From Flavobacteriaceae bacterium (GTDB lineage Bacteria; Bacteroidota; Bacteroidia; Flavobacteriales; Flavobacteriaceae): DNA of 47,988 bases. A program made the translations under genes and the position numbers. The notes under the pieces are model-generated. The model was not told the origin of the DNA. It saw only the letters and a program-made list of their open reading frames with translations, and did not search any database. Numbering within the stretch: the first letter of the stretch is position 1; every line of letters begins with the position of its first letter. Where the stretch lies: assembly GCA_002723295.1 (NCBI GenBank), contig PBNP01000017.1, forward strand, positions 1 to 47,988, read 5' to 3'. Of the stretch, positions 1 through 10,115 are shown piece by piece.

Positions 1-643
1 AAGGATATGATTCTTCAGAAGTGTTGTTTACAATTTCACCTGTAAATAGTATAACATCTGATTTTTGCTTATTTACAAGATCTAAACCATATTCTACTTT
101 TTGAGGATTATCAAAACTTCCACAGTGAATATCAGAAATTTGAGTTATAGTAAATCCGTCAAAAGATTTAGGTAAATCATCATATAAAATATCATACTTA
201 AGAACTTTAAAATTGTATTTCCCTCTAATCATTCCATAAAGTATAGCTCCAAAAGGTATAGAGGCTAATAAAAATAATATCTGAGATAGAATCTTTCTTC
301 TTTGAGGAAAAAACGTTTCACTTTGCTTAGATTCATCGGTAAAAAAAGTGTATATAGCTTGAGGAACTCTATATATGTCTTCAATCAACAAGCCTAATAT
401 AATCAATGATTGAAAAATAAATAAAGCAAAAAATAAACCAATCGAATAACTTATGCTATGATTAAATCCAGATGCTCTATCATAATTAATTACACTATAT
501 GATATATATGAAATAATTACAAATACAATTAGACAATATAAAGTCCATACAATCTTATTTTGGGTTAAGGTTCTAATGCATTGAAAAGAATACAATTGGA
601 ACAAAACAACTAGAACTATTAATAATCCAAACCTATACAACAT
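1..643 (-). CDS. Metallophosphoesterase with N-terminal membrane domain (3' end cut by window)
   Basis: Reading leftward from the ATG at 643 gives an open frame of 214 codons that runs off the window start, so the C-terminal part of the catalytic domain is not visible. The first ~140 residues hold about four hydrophobic segments (around residues 1-20, 30-50, 65-88, 120-138). The calcineurin-like phosphoesterase domain then begins, with the metal motif SDIH followed by CGSF and, further on, FTGEIVNN. In this family the second motif is normally G-D-x-x-N, so the GE here is odd: Asp to Glu at a metal-ligand position. It starts 9 bases after the dgt stop codon and is probably co-transcribed with it. 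The substrate cannot be told from sequence; this type is a membrane-anchored phosphohydrolase facing one side of the inner membrane. Confidence 0.85.
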   Translation of the reverse strand, partial: MLYRFGLLIVLVVLFQLYSFQCIRTLTQNKIVWTLYCLIVFVIISYISYSVINYDRASGFNHSISYSIGLFFALFIFQSLIILGLLIEDIYRVPQAIYTFFTDESKQSETFFPQRRKILSQILFLLASIPFGAILYGMIRGKYNFKVLKYDILYDDLPKSFDGFTITQISDIHCGSFDNPQKVEYGLDLVNKQKSDVILFTGEIVNNTSEESYP

Positions 644-652
644 AAAAGTTTT

Positions 653-1969
653 TTATTTAATTTCTTTAAATAGCATATGAGCTTTTCCATCTGAAAGACT
701 TGCTAAAAAACATGTAGCATTCAATAAAGTTTCAAATAAAGAATTTTCAGCCATAGGAATTTCCTCGGGCACTAAACGTAAAATAAGTTTATCATAACTA
801 CTCATTTTACCCTCATAATTATTTACTGCTGCATTTACAAATGCTTGCAGCAAAGATGAAATTACTTTATATCCAACAACCTCTTTATTTGTGACTTCTT
901 CAGACTTATATATCATCTTATCACTTATTGAGATAATATCTTGTATCTGTGCTTTAAACTTGCTTTTTTCCATAAGGGCAAAAGGAAACACTCCATTTAA
1001 TATTTCGGATTCATTTTGATTAAAAACTTTTACCACGTCTTGTATAAGGGTATTAATTGTTAGAGCTCTTAAATAACTTAAGCGATGTGACCGACTTAAA
1101 AGTTTGTTGTATTTTTTTGTGTCAATATTTTCACGAACTAGGTTGATTAAATATTCTAAGGCATAATCTTCTGATATTAACCCTAAATTAATTCCGTCTT
1201 CAAAATCAATTATAGTGTAACATATATCATCAGCTGCTTCAACCAGAAAAGCTAAAGGATGTCTTAAATAATTGCCGTTTTCTATTGTGCCTAATTCTTG
1301 AGCAATTTCATTAAAAAAATCTTGTTCAGTTTTAAAAAACCCAAATTTTTTATGCGCAACATTCTTTGAATTAGGTATTGGAAAACTAGCAATGGGATAT
1401 TTTGTGTATGCTCCAAGTGTTGCATAACTTAATCTTAATCCCCCTGATACACCAGGAGATGATCTTGAAACAATTTTTAAACCATTAGCATTCCCTTCAA
1501 AACGAATCAAATCATTTTGCTCTTGAGCAGATAACTTTTTTAAATATTTTTTACCATATCCATGTTCAAAAAAGTATCCAATTGCTTTTTCCCCACTATG
1601 ACCAAATGGAGGATTGCCAATATCATGAGCCAAAGATGCTGCAGCAACTATTGCTCCAAAATCATTTGGAAAATATCCAAATTCAGTAAATATTTCTGGA
1701 TGTTTATTTATTATATATTTCCCTGCTAATCTACCTATACTTCTTCCTACAACAGAAACCTCAAGGCTATGTGTTAATCTTGTATGAACAAAATCAGTTT
1801 TTGAAAAAGGAACAACTTGAGTTTTATCTTGCAAACTTCTAAAAGCAGAAGAAAAAACTATTCTATCATAATCCACCTCAAATCCTAATCTGGTTTCATC
1901 TTGATCTTTTCTTAATCTTTTATGGGTGTCTCCAAACCTTTTAAGTGATAATAATTGTGGCCAATTCAT
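653..1969 (-). CDS. dgt: Deoxyguanosinetriphosphate triphosphohydrolase (dGTPase), HD superfamily
   Basis: The 438-residue product carries the HD-domain metal site of the Dgt family: His67 in TRLTHS, the His115-Asp116 pair in AHDIGNPPFGH, and His124. The early FSSAFRSLQDKTQV segment and the length also fit dGTPases of this branch. The enzyme hydrolyses dGTP (often dNTPs more broadly) to the deoxynucleoside and triphosphate in the cytoplasm, so it acts on dNTP pools; the ribonucleotide reductase genes lie about 4 kb away. The start is an ATG at 1969. The upstream 125-base region is shared with the divergent porin gene; a TAGTTTTG element sits on this strand at 2087-2080, about 110 bases from the start, but without a clear upstream TTG. 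Confidence 0.95.
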   Translation of the reverse strand: MNWPQLLSLKRFGDTHKRLRKDQDETRLGFEVDYDRIVFSSAFRSLQDKTQVVPFSKTDFVHTRLTHSLEVSVVGRSIGRLAGKYIINKHPEIFTEFGYFPNDFGAIVAAASLAHDIGNPPFGHSGEKAIGYFFEHGYGKKYLKKLSAQEQNDLIRFEGNANGLKIVSRSSPGVSGGLRLSYATLGAYTKYPIASFPIPNSKNVAHKKFGFFKTEQDFFNEIAQELGTIENGNYLRHPLAFLVEAADDICYTIIDFEDGINLGLISEDYALEYLINLVRENIDTKKYNKLLSRSHRLSYLRALTINTLIQDVVKVFNQNESEILNGVFPFALMEKSKFKAQIQDIISISDKMIYKSEEVTNKEVVGYKVISSLLQAFVNAAVNNYEGKMSSYDKLILRLVPEEIPMAENSLFETLLNATCFLASLSDGKAHMLFKEIK

Positions 1970-2094
1970 TATTCAAAGCTAACATTTTAGGTAATTAATT
2001 ATGAAATAAATCTTTAATAAAATTTAAAAAGTTAACATTAAGGAAACATTCAAAAGACATTTAATCATGATTTTTGTGGCAAAACTAGTTATAA

Positions 2095-3303
2095 ATGATT
2101 TCATCTGTAAGAAATTTGTTTTTTTGCGCTTTATTTTTTAGTTCTATGATAACTAGAACTCAAGAGATATCAGCTCCAAAATTTGGAAAAGGATTAATGA
2201 ATATTTCGGGAAAAGATAGTACATGGAGTATGAACTTTTCTGCTAGAGTTCAATATTTAACTTCTACTACTTGGCATGAAGAAAATGACTATTATGGTGG
2301 TCCTAACTCAAATTCACTAATTAGAAGATCTCGTTTAAAATTTAAAGGTTTTGCATATAATCCCAACCTTACATATAAAATTGAATTAGCTTTATCTAAC
2401 AGAGATATTTCTGGAGGATCAAATTTCACTTCTGATGCTCCTAGAATAATTCTAGATGCAAGTGTTAGATGGAGATTTAATAAAAATTGGTGGATTCAAT
2501 TTGGCCAAGCAAAGCTCCCAGGTAATATTGAAAGAGTTATTTCATCTGCAAAATTATCTTTAGTTGACAGATCCATGCTTAACAGTAAATTTAATATTGA
2601 TAGGGATTTCGGTATACAGCTAAGACATAAATTTAATATTTCAAATAATTTTCTTGTAAAAAATACTTTCGCTATATCTCAAGGAGAAGGAAGAAATGTT
2701 TCAAAAGGAAATATAGGTGGTCATCAATATACTATGAGAGTTGATATGCTGCCGCTTGGAAATTTTAAAAAAGATGGTGATTATGAAGGAGATGATTTAC
2801 TAAGGGTAGAATCGCCCAAATTATTAATAGGTTTTGCATATGACTATAATAATGATGCAGTTAAGACAAGAAGTAATATGGGATCATATATGATAACAGA
2901 TTATGGTTTTTTTGAGACTGACATTACTACATTTTTTATAAATTCCCATTTTAAATATAAGGGATTATCAATTATGGGAGAATATGCTGACAGAAACTCA
3001 AATGATGCAATTGCTAAAAATAGTGATGGTAGTTTAACTGGCGATATTGTTAATGTTGGATCTGCAATTAGTTTACAGCCTGGTTATGTTTTCCCTTCTA
3101 ATATTGCAATTACAGGAAGATATACTAATATCACTTTTGATGATATTGTTACAGACAACAACAATATTAATCAATATACTTTAGGTCTTTCAAAATATTT
3201 TGTAAATCATAAATTAAAAATGCAAACAGATATGACTTATGAAAATTCATTATTTTCAGATAATAAAATATTTTGGCGTTTACAATTTGAAATTCATTTT
3301 TAA
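2095..3303 (+). CDS. Phosphate-selective porin O/P family outer-membrane protein
   Basis: 402 residues with an N-terminal hydrophobic signal peptide (about residues 1-23) followed by alternating hydrophobic/polar strands typical of an outer-membrane beta-barrel, ending in a final strand that closes with an aromatic residue (EIHF). The region around residues 75-95 (LIRRSRLKFKGFAYNP) and the following LTYKIELALSN resemble the phosphate-selective porin O and P family. A phosphate transporter gene follows 9 bases downstream, which supports a role in moving phosphate across the outer membrane. The ATG at 2095 is preceded by GATTTTTG at 2069-2076, one base off the TANNTTTG promoter element. Anion specificity is inferred from family and context, not visible in the sequence. 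Confidence 0.85.
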   Translation: MISSVRNLFFCALFFSSMITRTQEISAPKFGKGLMNISGKDSTWSMNFSARVQYLTSTTWHEENDYYGGPNSNSLIRRSRLKFKGFAYNPNLTYKIELALSNRDISGGSNFTSDAPRIILDASVRWRFNKNWWIQFGQAKLPGNIERVISSAKLSLVDRSMLNSKFNIDRDFGIQLRHKFNISNNFLVKNTFAISQGEGRNVSKGNIGGHQYTMRVDMLPLGNFKKDGDYEGDDLLRVESPKLLIGFAYDYNNDAVKTRSNMGSYMITDYGFFETDITTFFINSHFKYKGLSIMGEYADRNSNDAIAKNSDGSLTGDIVNVGSAISLQPGYVFPSNIAITGRYTNITFDDIVTDNNNINQYTLGLSKYFVNHKLKMQTDMTYENSLFSDNKIFWRLQFEIHF

Positions 3304-3312
3304 AATAATCTT

Positions 3313-5586
3313 ATGGAAAATTTATATTTAATATTAGTGATTGTACTAGCTATTCTAGCCGTGGGTGATTTAATTGTGGGAGTAAGTAATGACGCTGTTA
3401 ACTTTTTAAATTCAGCTGTTGGTTCAAAAGCAATCTCATTAAAAAGCATAATGATTTTAGCAGGATTGGGGGTTGCTTTTGGAGCTTTATTTTCAAGTGG
3501 TTTAATGGAGGTTGCTAGAAAAGGAATTTTTAATCCTGGTGAGTTTTATTTTGATGAAATCATGTTAATCTTTACGGCTGTAATGCTAACTGATATTCTA
3601 TTATTAGATTTTTTTAATACTATTGGGATGCCAACTTCGACAACTGTGTCAATTGTTTTTGAATTATTGGGTGCAGCTGTTTTTATGTCACTTATAAAGA
3701 TAGCTTCTAATGGTGGTAAGCTATCAGATTTGATAAATTATATCAATACTAGCAAGGCTACACAAATTATTTCTGGAATAGTTTTATCTATAGTTGTTGC
3801 CCTGACAATTGGGGCAATTGTACAGTGGATTTCAAGACTCTTTTTAACTTATGAATTTGAAAATAAAGCAACTTGGGTTAGTACTCTTTTCTCTGGAATT
3901 GCACTATCAGCCATTACATATTTTATTTTAATGAAGGGTATTAAGGGTACTCCATGGGCTGGTTTAGAATTTGATATAATTGGAGGAATGAAAATCAAAG
4001 ATTTTATTGAAATTGAAGTTTTAAAAGTTGGCTTAATAAACTTTATCTTTTGGTGTGGTTTGTCATATTTACTTATAAATTTCTTTAAAGTAAACATATA
4101 TAAGATAATTATTGGTATAGGAACTTTTGCTTTAGCTTTAGCATTTGCCGGAAATGATCTTGTTAATTTTATAGGAGTTCCCATAGCTGCATATCAATCA
4201 TATGAGGCATGGGTGGTGTCAGGAGCTACAGCAGGTAATTTTAGTATGGAAGCAATGGCATCAAAAGTTCCAACACCTACAATTTTTCTGGTGCTTTCTG
4301 GTTTAATTATGGTTATTACACTTTGGTTTTCAAGCAAGGCAAGAAAAGTATTAAAAACCTCATTAGATCTTTCAAATCAAGGATATGTAAAAGAGCGATT
4401 TCAGCCTTCTTTATTTTCAAAATTTATAGTAAGGGGTTTTCAAGTTTTATCGGAAATACTAAATAAACTTTTGCCAGAAAAAATTAGAAATAAAATAGAA
4501 CTGCAATTTGCAGGATCATCAAGTCATTCAAAGATGATTAACGATCCTGAAGCTCCCTCTTTTGATATGCTAAGAGCTTCAGTAAATCTAGCTGTAGCTG
4601 CAATATTAATTTCAATTGCAACTTCTTATAAATTACCTCTTTCAACCACCTATGTTACCTTTATGGTAGCAATGGGGACTTCCCTTGCTGACAGAGCGTG
4701 GGGAAGAGATAGTGCGGTATATAGAGTTTCAGGAGTTATAAATGTTATTGCTGGTTGGTTTTTAACTGCTATTACTGCATTTATTGTTTCTGGAATAATT
4801 GTCTCCTTAATTCATATAGGAGGTGTTCAAGCAATAGCTGTTATTTTATTTATTATTCTACTGATTATTGGAAAAAATTTCCTAAAACACAGAAATGAAG
4901 AAATTGAAGTGGATAGGGATAAGATTCTTAAGGCTGAAAGTAAATCTATGAAGGGAGTAATGGATGAAAGCTCAGGTAATATTATTAAATTTTTTAAACG
5001 AGTGGATTTGATTTATAGTGCACTTGTTCAGGGTTTGTCAAAACATGATTTGAAAATTCTTAAAAAAGGTAAAAAAAATATTAAAAGACTTGAAAATGAA
5101 GTTGAAGAATTACGTGAAAATATATTCTATTTTATCAAGAATCTTGATGAGCCAAGTCTTTCTGCTAGTAATTTTTATATTGTTTTGTTAAGCTATATAG
5201 AAGACCTTGCAAGTGATCTTGATTATATAATTTCAAAAAGTTACAAGCATATAAACAATGATCATAAAAAACTTAAGTTGTCCCAAATAAGAGATCTAAA
5301 TGAAATCCATGAATTTACCAAATCTATTTTTAAAGATTCAATGGAAACTTTTGACAATAATTCTGTTGCAGAAATTGAAATACTTTTAAATAATAGGGGG
5401 AAAATAAAAGCTCAAATTCAAGAAAAAATTAATTCCCAAATAAAACTAACTAGAAGTACTGAAACTAGCCCAAAAAACACTACTCTTTATTTTAATATTC
5501 TTTTAAAATCCAAAGATATTTATAAAATTAAAATCAATCTAATTGAAGAATTTTATAATACTTATAGAAAAATAAATAATAGATAA
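3313..5586 (+). CDS. PiT-family inorganic phosphate transporter with C-terminal PhoU-like domain
   Basis: 757 residues. The first ~520 are strongly hydrophobic, with the two PiT signatures in inverted halves: GVSNDAVNFLNSAVGSKA near residue 23 and FAGNDLVNFIGVP near residue 279. The long central loop (about 345-415) is polar. Residues from about 545 to 757 are hydrophilic and helical with many Lys/Glu, resembling a PhoU-like/PiT-accessory domain that in other bacteria is a separate protein. It would symport phosphate with a cation through the inner membrane. It lies 9 bases after the porin gene, so the pair looks like a two-membrane phosphate uptake operon. It converges on nrdA with only 10 bases between stops and no visible hairpin terminator. 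Confidence 0.92.
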   Translation: MENLYLILVIVLAILAVGDLIVGVSNDAVNFLNSAVGSKAISLKSIMILAGLGVAFGALFSSGLMEVARKGIFNPGEFYFDEIMLIFTAVMLTDILLLDFFNTIGMPTSTTVSIVFELLGAAVFMSLIKIASNGGKLSDLINYINTSKATQIISGIVLSIVVALTIGAIVQWISRLFLTYEFENKATWVSTLFSGIALSAITYFILMKGIKGTPWAGLEFDIIGGMKIKDFIEIEVLKVGLINFIFWCGLSYLLINFFKVNIYKIIIGIGTFALALAFAGNDLVNFIGVPIAAYQSYEAWVVSGATAGNFSMEAMASKVPTPTIFLVLSGLIMVITLWFSSKARKVLKTSLDLSNQGYVKERFQPSLFSKFIVRGFQVLSEILNKLLPEKIRNKIELQFAGSSSHSKMINDPEAPSFDMLRASVNLAVAAILISIATSYKLPLSTTYVTFMVAMGTSLADRAWGRDSAVYRVSGVINVIAGWFLTAITAFIVSGIIVSLIHIGGVQAIAVILFIILLIIGKNFLKHRNEEIEVDRDKILKAESKSMKGVMDESSGNIIKFFKRVDLIYSALVQGLSKHDLKILKKGKKNIKRLENEVEELRENIFYFIKNLDEPSLSASNFYIVLLSYIEDLASDLDYIISKSYKHINNDHKKLKLSQIRDLNEIHEFTKSIFKDSMETFDNNSVAEIEILLNNRGKIKAQIQEKINSQIKLTRSTETSPKNTTLYFNILLKSKDIYKIKINLIEEFYNTYRKINNR

Positions 5587-5596
5587 AAATTTTAAT

Positions 5597-8029
5597 TTAA
5601 GAACCACACATTAAGCAATCATCTTCTTCAGAGGACTTAGATTTTGCAAGCATTTCTTTTAATTCATCTGGGGATAATGGTTCAACAGGAGTAGGCTCAG
5701 CTCCATCAACAGAAATTGTAGCTTCATTAGATTTTACTTTAACTGGCTCCTCTTTATTAGCTTTATTTTCTATAGTAAATTTAATTGCATCCACAGCTGA
5801 TTTTGTTCTTAAATAGTACATTCCCGTTTTTAATCCTGATTTCCAGCCATAAAAATGCATTGAGGTTAATTTAGACATAGTAGCCCCTTCCATAAATAAA
5901 TTTAAGGATTGCGATTGATCAATAAAATCCCCTCTGTGACGAGCCATATCAATAATGTCTTTCATGCTCATCTCCCAAACAGTTTTGTATAAATCTTTAA
6001 GATCTTCAGGTATTGCATCAATATGTTGTATAGATCCATTAGCCCTCATTAATTCTTGTTTCATTTCTTCATTCCACATGCCAATTTTAACTAAATCTTC
6101 TAAAAGATGTTTGTTTACAACAATAAACTCTCCTGACAACACCCTTCTGGTATAAATATTTGAAGTATATGGTTCAAAACATTCATTGTTTCCAAGAATT
6201 TGAGAAGTTGAAGCCGTTGGCATTGGCGCAACTAAAAGTGAGTTTCTAACACCATATTTGATAACTTTCTTTCGAAGATTCGGCCACTTCCATCTTCCAC
6301 TAAGCTCATCATCTTTAATCCCCCACAAATTATGTTGAAAATCTCCTTTTGAAATTGGAGATCCTTTATAAGTTTTGTATGGGCCATCCTTTTTAGCTTC
6401 TTCCATAGAAGCAGTAACAGCAGCAAAATATATTGTTTCAAAAATTTCTTGATTTAACTGTTTTGCTTTTTCAGAAGTAAAAGGGAGACGAAGTTTAATA
6501 AATGTATCGGCTAAACCCTGCACACCTAAACCAATAGGCCTATGTCTAAAATTTGACGTTTCTGCCTCTTTTACTGGATAATAATTTCTATCAATTACCC
6601 TGTTCAAATTTTTGGTTACTTGCTTTGTTACTTCAAAAAGAGTTTCATGATCAAAAGAATTCTCTTTAATAAACATTGGAAGTGCTATTGAAGCTAAATT
6701 ACACACAGCAATTTCATCGCTTGAAGTATATTCAATTATTTCTGTACATAAATTTGACGAACGAATTGTTCCTAGATTGTTTTGATTTGATTTTCTGTTT
6801 GCTGCATCTTTGTATAACATATAAGGGGTTCCTGTTTCTATTTGAGACTCTAATATTTTTTCCCAAAGTTCTCTTGCTTTTATCGTTCGTCTTCCTTTTC
6901 CTTGTTTTTCATACTTAATATATAGTTTGTCAAAATCTTCTCCATAACAATCATATAATCCTGGACATTCATTAGGACACATTAAGGTCCAATCTCCATT
7001 TTCTTCAACTCGCTTTAGAAATAAATCAGGATTCCACATTGCATAAAACAAATCTCTAGCTCGCATTTCTTCCTTACCATGATTTTTCTTTAAATCTAAA
7101 AAATCAAAAATATCAGCATGCCAAGGCTCAACATAAATTGCAAAAGACCCCTTTCTCTTACCCCCTCCTTGATCTACATATCTAGCTGTTCCATCAAAAA
7201 CCCTAAGCATTGGCACAATTCCATTTGAAGTTCCATTAGTCCCAGCAATATAAGACCCCGTTGCTCGGACATTGTGAATGGAAAGACCTATCCCACCAGC
7301 AGATTGAGAAATTTTTGCAGTGTTTTTCAAAGTATCATAAATTCCATCAATACTATCTTCCTTCATGCTTAATAAAAAGCAAGATGACATTTGAGGTTTT
7401 GGAGTCCCAGAGTTAAAAAGAGTGGGTGTCGCATGAGTAAAAAACTTTTTAGACATTAAATCATATGTTTTTATTGCTGAATCAATATCATCCATATGAA
7501 TCCCTATAGAAACTCTCATCAACATATGCTGTGGTCTCTCAGCAATTTTTCCATTAATCTTTAATAAATATGATCTTTCTAAAGTTTTAAAGCCAAAATA
7601 GTCATAATCAAAATCCCTATTATACAAAAGACTTGAATCCAATAAAGCAGAATTTTTGCTGATTATTTTATATACCTCATCAGATAATAGCGGTGCCTTT
7701 TTCCCAGTCCTAGGATTAATGTATTCATGCATATCCTTCATGGTATCACTAAAAGATTTTTTGGTGTTCTTATGTAAATTGGATACAGATATTCTGGCAG
7801 CTAATTGGGCATAATCTGGATGAGTTGTGGTCATGGTTGCTGCAATCTCAGCAGCTAGATTATCTAATTCTGATGTAGTCACTCCATCATATAAACCCTC
7901 AATAACTCTCATGGCTACTCTAACTGGATCAACAAGGTTATTTAAACCATAACATAATTGACTTATTCTTGATGTTATTTTATCAAAAATTACTGGTTCT
8001 TTCTTGCCATTTCTTTTAACTACTTCCAT
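5597..8029 (-). CDS. nrdA: Ribonucleoside-diphosphate reductase, class Ia alpha (large) subunit
   Basis: 810 residues. An N-terminal ATP-cone (about residues 1-90, starting [13 protein letters not shown]) provides allosteric activity control. The catalytic barrel shows Cys217 (MSSCFLL), the Asn426/Cys428/Glu430 triad in SSNLCTEI and Cys443 (AVCNLASI), matching the active-site thiols of class I enzymes. A Tyr-Tyr pair (MYYLRT) near residue 740 fits the radical-transfer pathway. The C-terminus ends in a CLMC redox pair (Cys805/Cys808) used for re-reduction. It makes deoxynucleotides from ribonucleoside diphosphates together with NrdB, whose gene lies 55 bases upstream on the same strand. All key residues are intact. 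The start is the ATG at 8029. Confidence 0.98.
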   Translation of the reverse strand: MEVVKRNGKKEPVIFDKITSRISQLCYGLNNLVDPVRVAMRVIEGLYDGVTTSELDNLAAEIAATMTTTHPDYAQLAARISVSNLHKNTKKSFSDTMKDMHEYINPRTGKKAPLLSDEVYKIISKNSALLDSSLLYNRDFDYDYFGFKTLERSYLLKINGKIAERPQHMLMRVSIGIHMDDIDSAIKTYDLMSKKFFTHATPTLFNSGTPKPQMSSCFLLSMKEDSIDGIYDTLKNTAKISQSAGGIGLSIHNVRATGSYIAGTNGTSNGIVPMLRVFDGTARYVDQGGGKRKGSFAIYVEPWHADIFDFLDLKKNHGKEEMRARDLFYAMWNPDLFLKRVEENGDWTLMCPNECPGLYDCYGEDFDKLYIKYEKQGKGRRTIKARELWEKILESQIETGTPYMLYKDAANRKSNQNNLGTIRSSNLCTEIIEYTSSDEIAVCNLASIALPMFIKENSFDHETLFEVTKQVTKNLNRVIDRNYYPVKEAETSNFRHRPIGLGVQGLADTFIKLRLPFTSEKAKQLNQEIFETIYFAAVTASMEEAKKDGPYKTYKGSPISKGDFQHNLWGIKDDELSGRWKWPNLRKKVIKYGVRNSLLVAPMPTASTSQILGNNECFEPYTSNIYTRRVLSGEFIVVNKHLLEDLVKIGMWNEEMKQELMRANGSIQHIDAIPEDLKDLYKTVWEMSMKDIIDMARHRGDFIDQSQSLNLFMEGATMSKLTSMHFYGWKSGLKTGMYYLRTKSAVDAIKFTIENKANKEEPVKVKSNEATISVDGAEPTPVEPLSPDELKEMLAKSKSSEEDDCLMCGS

Positions 8030-8084
8030 CTTGTCCTCATTTTATCTTGATTTTTTAGCACAATATTTTATAAGTGAATTTTTA

Positions 8085-9065
8085 TTAAAAATCTGCGTCA
8101 AAACTAATTTTTGTATCATCTTCTTCCTTTGATAATACTCCAGCTTTTTGATATTCTGATACTCTTTTCTCAAAAAAGTTTGTTTTTCCCTGTAATGAGA
8201 TCATGTCCATGAAATCAAAAGGGTTAGAAACATTAAACTCTTTCTCACAATTTAATTCTACTAATAATCTGTCAGTAACAAACTCAAGATATTGTATCAT
8301 TAATTTAGCATTCATTCCAATTAGACTAACTGGTAGGGATTCAGTGATAAACTCTCTTTCTATATTAAGAGCATCCAAAAGTATTTCCTTAATTCTTTTC
8401 TTAGGAACTTTATTTACTAGATGATGATTATGGAGGTGAACAGCAAAATCACAATGCACCCCTTCATCTCTTGAAATTAGTTCATTTGAAAATGTTAATC
8501 CTGGCATTAAACCTCTTTTCTTTAGCCAAAAAATTGAGCAAAAAGAACCAGAAAAAAATATTCCTTCAACACCTGCAAATGCAATTAATCTTTCAGCAAA
8601 AGAATCAGATTCTATCCACTTTAATGCCCATTCAGCCTTCTTCTTAATTGCAGGAAAAACTTCAATAGCTTTAAAAAGACCATCCTTTTCTTTTTCATCC
8701 TTAACATAAGTATCTATAAGTAATGAATACGTTTCAGAATGAATATTTTCCATCATTATCTGAAATCCATAGAAAAATTTTGCCTCAGAATATTGTACTT
8801 CATTAACAAAATTTTCAGCTAAATTCTCATTTACAATCCCATCAGAAGCGGCAAAAAATGCTAAAATATGTTTTATGAAATATTTTTCATCCTTGGAAAG
8901 CTTATTGTTCCAATCTCCTAAATCCTGGTGCAAATCAATTTCTTCAGCAGTCCAGAAACTCGCCTCCATTTTTTTGTACCATTCCCAAATATCATGATGT
9001 TGAATAGGAAAAATAACAAATCTATTTTTATTTTCTTGGAGGATAGGTTCTACTGCTTTAGTCAT
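8085..9065 (-). CDS. nrdB: Ribonucleoside-diphosphate reductase, class Ia beta (small) subunit
   Basis: 326 residues of the ferritin-like R2 family. The diiron ligands are all present: Asp75 (ASDGIV), Glu106 and His109 (MENIHSETY), Glu167 (GVEGIFF), Glu201 and His204 (DEGVHCDF). The radical-bearing tyrosine is retained as Tyr113, four residues after His109 as in E. coli R2, so this is a tyrosyl-radical enzyme rather than a Phe-containing class Ic type. It is the first gene of a nrdB-nrdA operon. The ATG at 9065 is used. There is no N-terminal ATP-cone, consistent with the cone being on NrdA. Confidence 0.97.
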   Translation of the reverse strand: MTKAVEPILQENKNRFVIFPIQHHDIWEWYKKMEASFWTAEEIDLHQDLGDWNNKLSKDEKYFIKHILAFFAASDGIVNENLAENFVNEVQYSEAKFFYGFQIMMENIHSETYSLLIDTYVKDEKEKDGLFKAIEVFPAIKKKAEWALKWIESDSFAERLIAFAGVEGIFFSGSFCSIFWLKKRGLMPGLTFSNELISRDEGVHCDFAVHLHNHHLVNKVPKKRIKEILLDALNIEREFITESLPVSLIGMNAKLMIQYLEFVTDRLLVELNCEKEFNVSNPFDFMDMISLQGKTNFFEKRVSEYQKAGVLSKEEDDTKISFDADF

Positions 9066-9265
9066 TTTTATATTTTTAAAAGGATTATTTTTTGGTCTAA
9101 CAAAGATTTAAAAAACTAATAAAAATTGAAAGAGGTACTTTTCCACAATGAGGCTTAGTTTTTAACAAAAAGCTCAAAAATCACTATTTTGAATGAAAAT
9201 TAATAAGGATATAAATTATTGATTTTCAGGAACTTAATTTTTAATTTCTCTTGAAAAGCCCGTCT
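9066..9265. promoter_or_regulatory. nrdB upstream region with one DnaA-box-like 9-mer
   Basis: This 200-base gap lies between the DUF3109 stop and the nrdB start and must hold the nrdBA promoter. On the top strand, positions 9139-9147 read TTTTCCACA, which fits the DnaA-box consensus TTWTNCACA. On the nrd strand AATCTTTG at 9108-9101 is one base off the TANNTTTG element. Bases 9151-9180 have a weak imperfect inverted repeat of GCTT/AAGC and T/A runs that could end the upstream DUF3109 transcript. None of these is strong alone. I see no small gene in the gap. Confidence 0.3.
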
Positions 9266-9847
9266 TTACTGAGATTCTGTTTTTTGGAATTCTTTTGCAA
9301 TTAATAAAAGTTTTTTATACCACAATTTGCCAAATTTTCTTATAAGTGGAACTTTTAGAAATTTATATACAGGGATTTTTAAACTCGCCCCTAGAGAACA
9401 AGCAGAATTACATATAGACCAATTGTGATAATTTACAGCTGTATATTCTGAAAATTTTTCAACTCTTATTGGATATAAATGACAAGAAATCGGTTTTTGC
9501 CAATTAATAGCTCCAGAATTGTAGGCGATTTCAATACCACAAAGAGCGTTATTGCTTTTATCAAATACAGCATATGCACATTCCTTATTATCTATTAATG
9601 GGGTTTCAATTTTACCATCATTTGTCTTAAGATATTTACCTTGCTTATTTATTGATTTACGTCCTTCTTTAGATAAAAATGGAGAAATATTTTCATACAA
9701 CTGATCTATTTTTTTTATCTCATTAAACTCCAATGGGGCACCTGCTGATCCAGCTACACAACATGCTCCTTTACATTTACTAATATTACAAACAAATTCT
9801 TCTGATAAAACTAAATCTGAAACTAATGTTTTTTCTATTTGAACCAT
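9266..9847 (-). CDS. DUF3109 family cysteine-rich protein
   Basis: 193 residues. The N-terminal part has the family pattern VSDLVLSEEFVCN followed by the clustered cysteines of SKCKGACC, and further Cys residues appear in KECAYA, ALCGIE, SCHLYP and SICNSACSLG. The many conserved Cys suggest a bound metal ion or iron-sulfur cluster, related to the YkgJ-like zinc/iron-chelating proteins; no biochemical function is established as far as I know. It is common in Bacteroidota as a single-copy gene of about this size. The ATG at 9847 is 67 bases from the divergent small membrane-protein gene. Confidence 0.88.
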   Translation of the reverse strand: MVQIEKTLVSDLVLSEEFVCNISKCKGACCVAGSAGAPLEFNEIKKIDQLYENISPFLSKEGRKSINKQGKYLKTNDGKIETPLIDNKECAYAVFDKSNNALCGIEIAYNSGAINWQKPISCHLYPIRVEKFSEYTAVNYHNWSICNSACSLGASLKIPVYKFLKVPLIRKFGKLWYKKLLLIAKEFQKTESQ

Positions 9848-9914
9848 TTAATTTGTTTCTTTTACTAAATTAGATATTTATATATTTTATTTTATTAGTT
9901 AATCTAAAACTTTT

Positions 9915-10115
9915 ATGCGTAAAACGATTTTAATTTTAATGGTTCTATCTCTTTTTAGTCTATTAATTAATATATTAAATGTTCAATGGGATAAATCATT
10001 TATGAAAAATAATTCTATTGCACTAATAGGCATATTAGCTTCAGCATGTTCATTTCTTTTGCTTTATATTTTAAATACATCTCTTAAAATATCAAATAAA
10101 AAAAAGAAAAATTAA
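9915..10115 (+). CDS. Small two-helix membrane protein, unknown function
   Basis: I do not recognise this 66-residue product. It has two hydrophobic helices (about residues 4-22 and 34-54) separated by a short polar loop (NVQWDKSFMKNN), and ends in a very basic tail rich in Lys and Asn. The hairpin plan with a positive C-terminal tail suggests both ends in the cytoplasm. It is bracketed by the divergent DUF3109 gene and by convergent dCMP deaminase, whose stop overlaps its own stop by four bases. No TANNTTTG element is clear upstream. It is probably a real gene because it fills an otherwise empty slot in a compact genome and codes a coherent membrane protein, but there is no family support. 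Confidence 0.55.
   Translation: MRKTILILMVLSLFSLLINILNVQWDKSFMKNNSIALIGILASACSFLLLYILNTSLKISNKKKKN

Noticed and set aside
3849-4184. 111-codon frame on the bottom strand inside the PiT gene
   Set aside because: Shadow of the transporter's coding; low-complexity Ile/Lys/Pro composition and no family resemblance.
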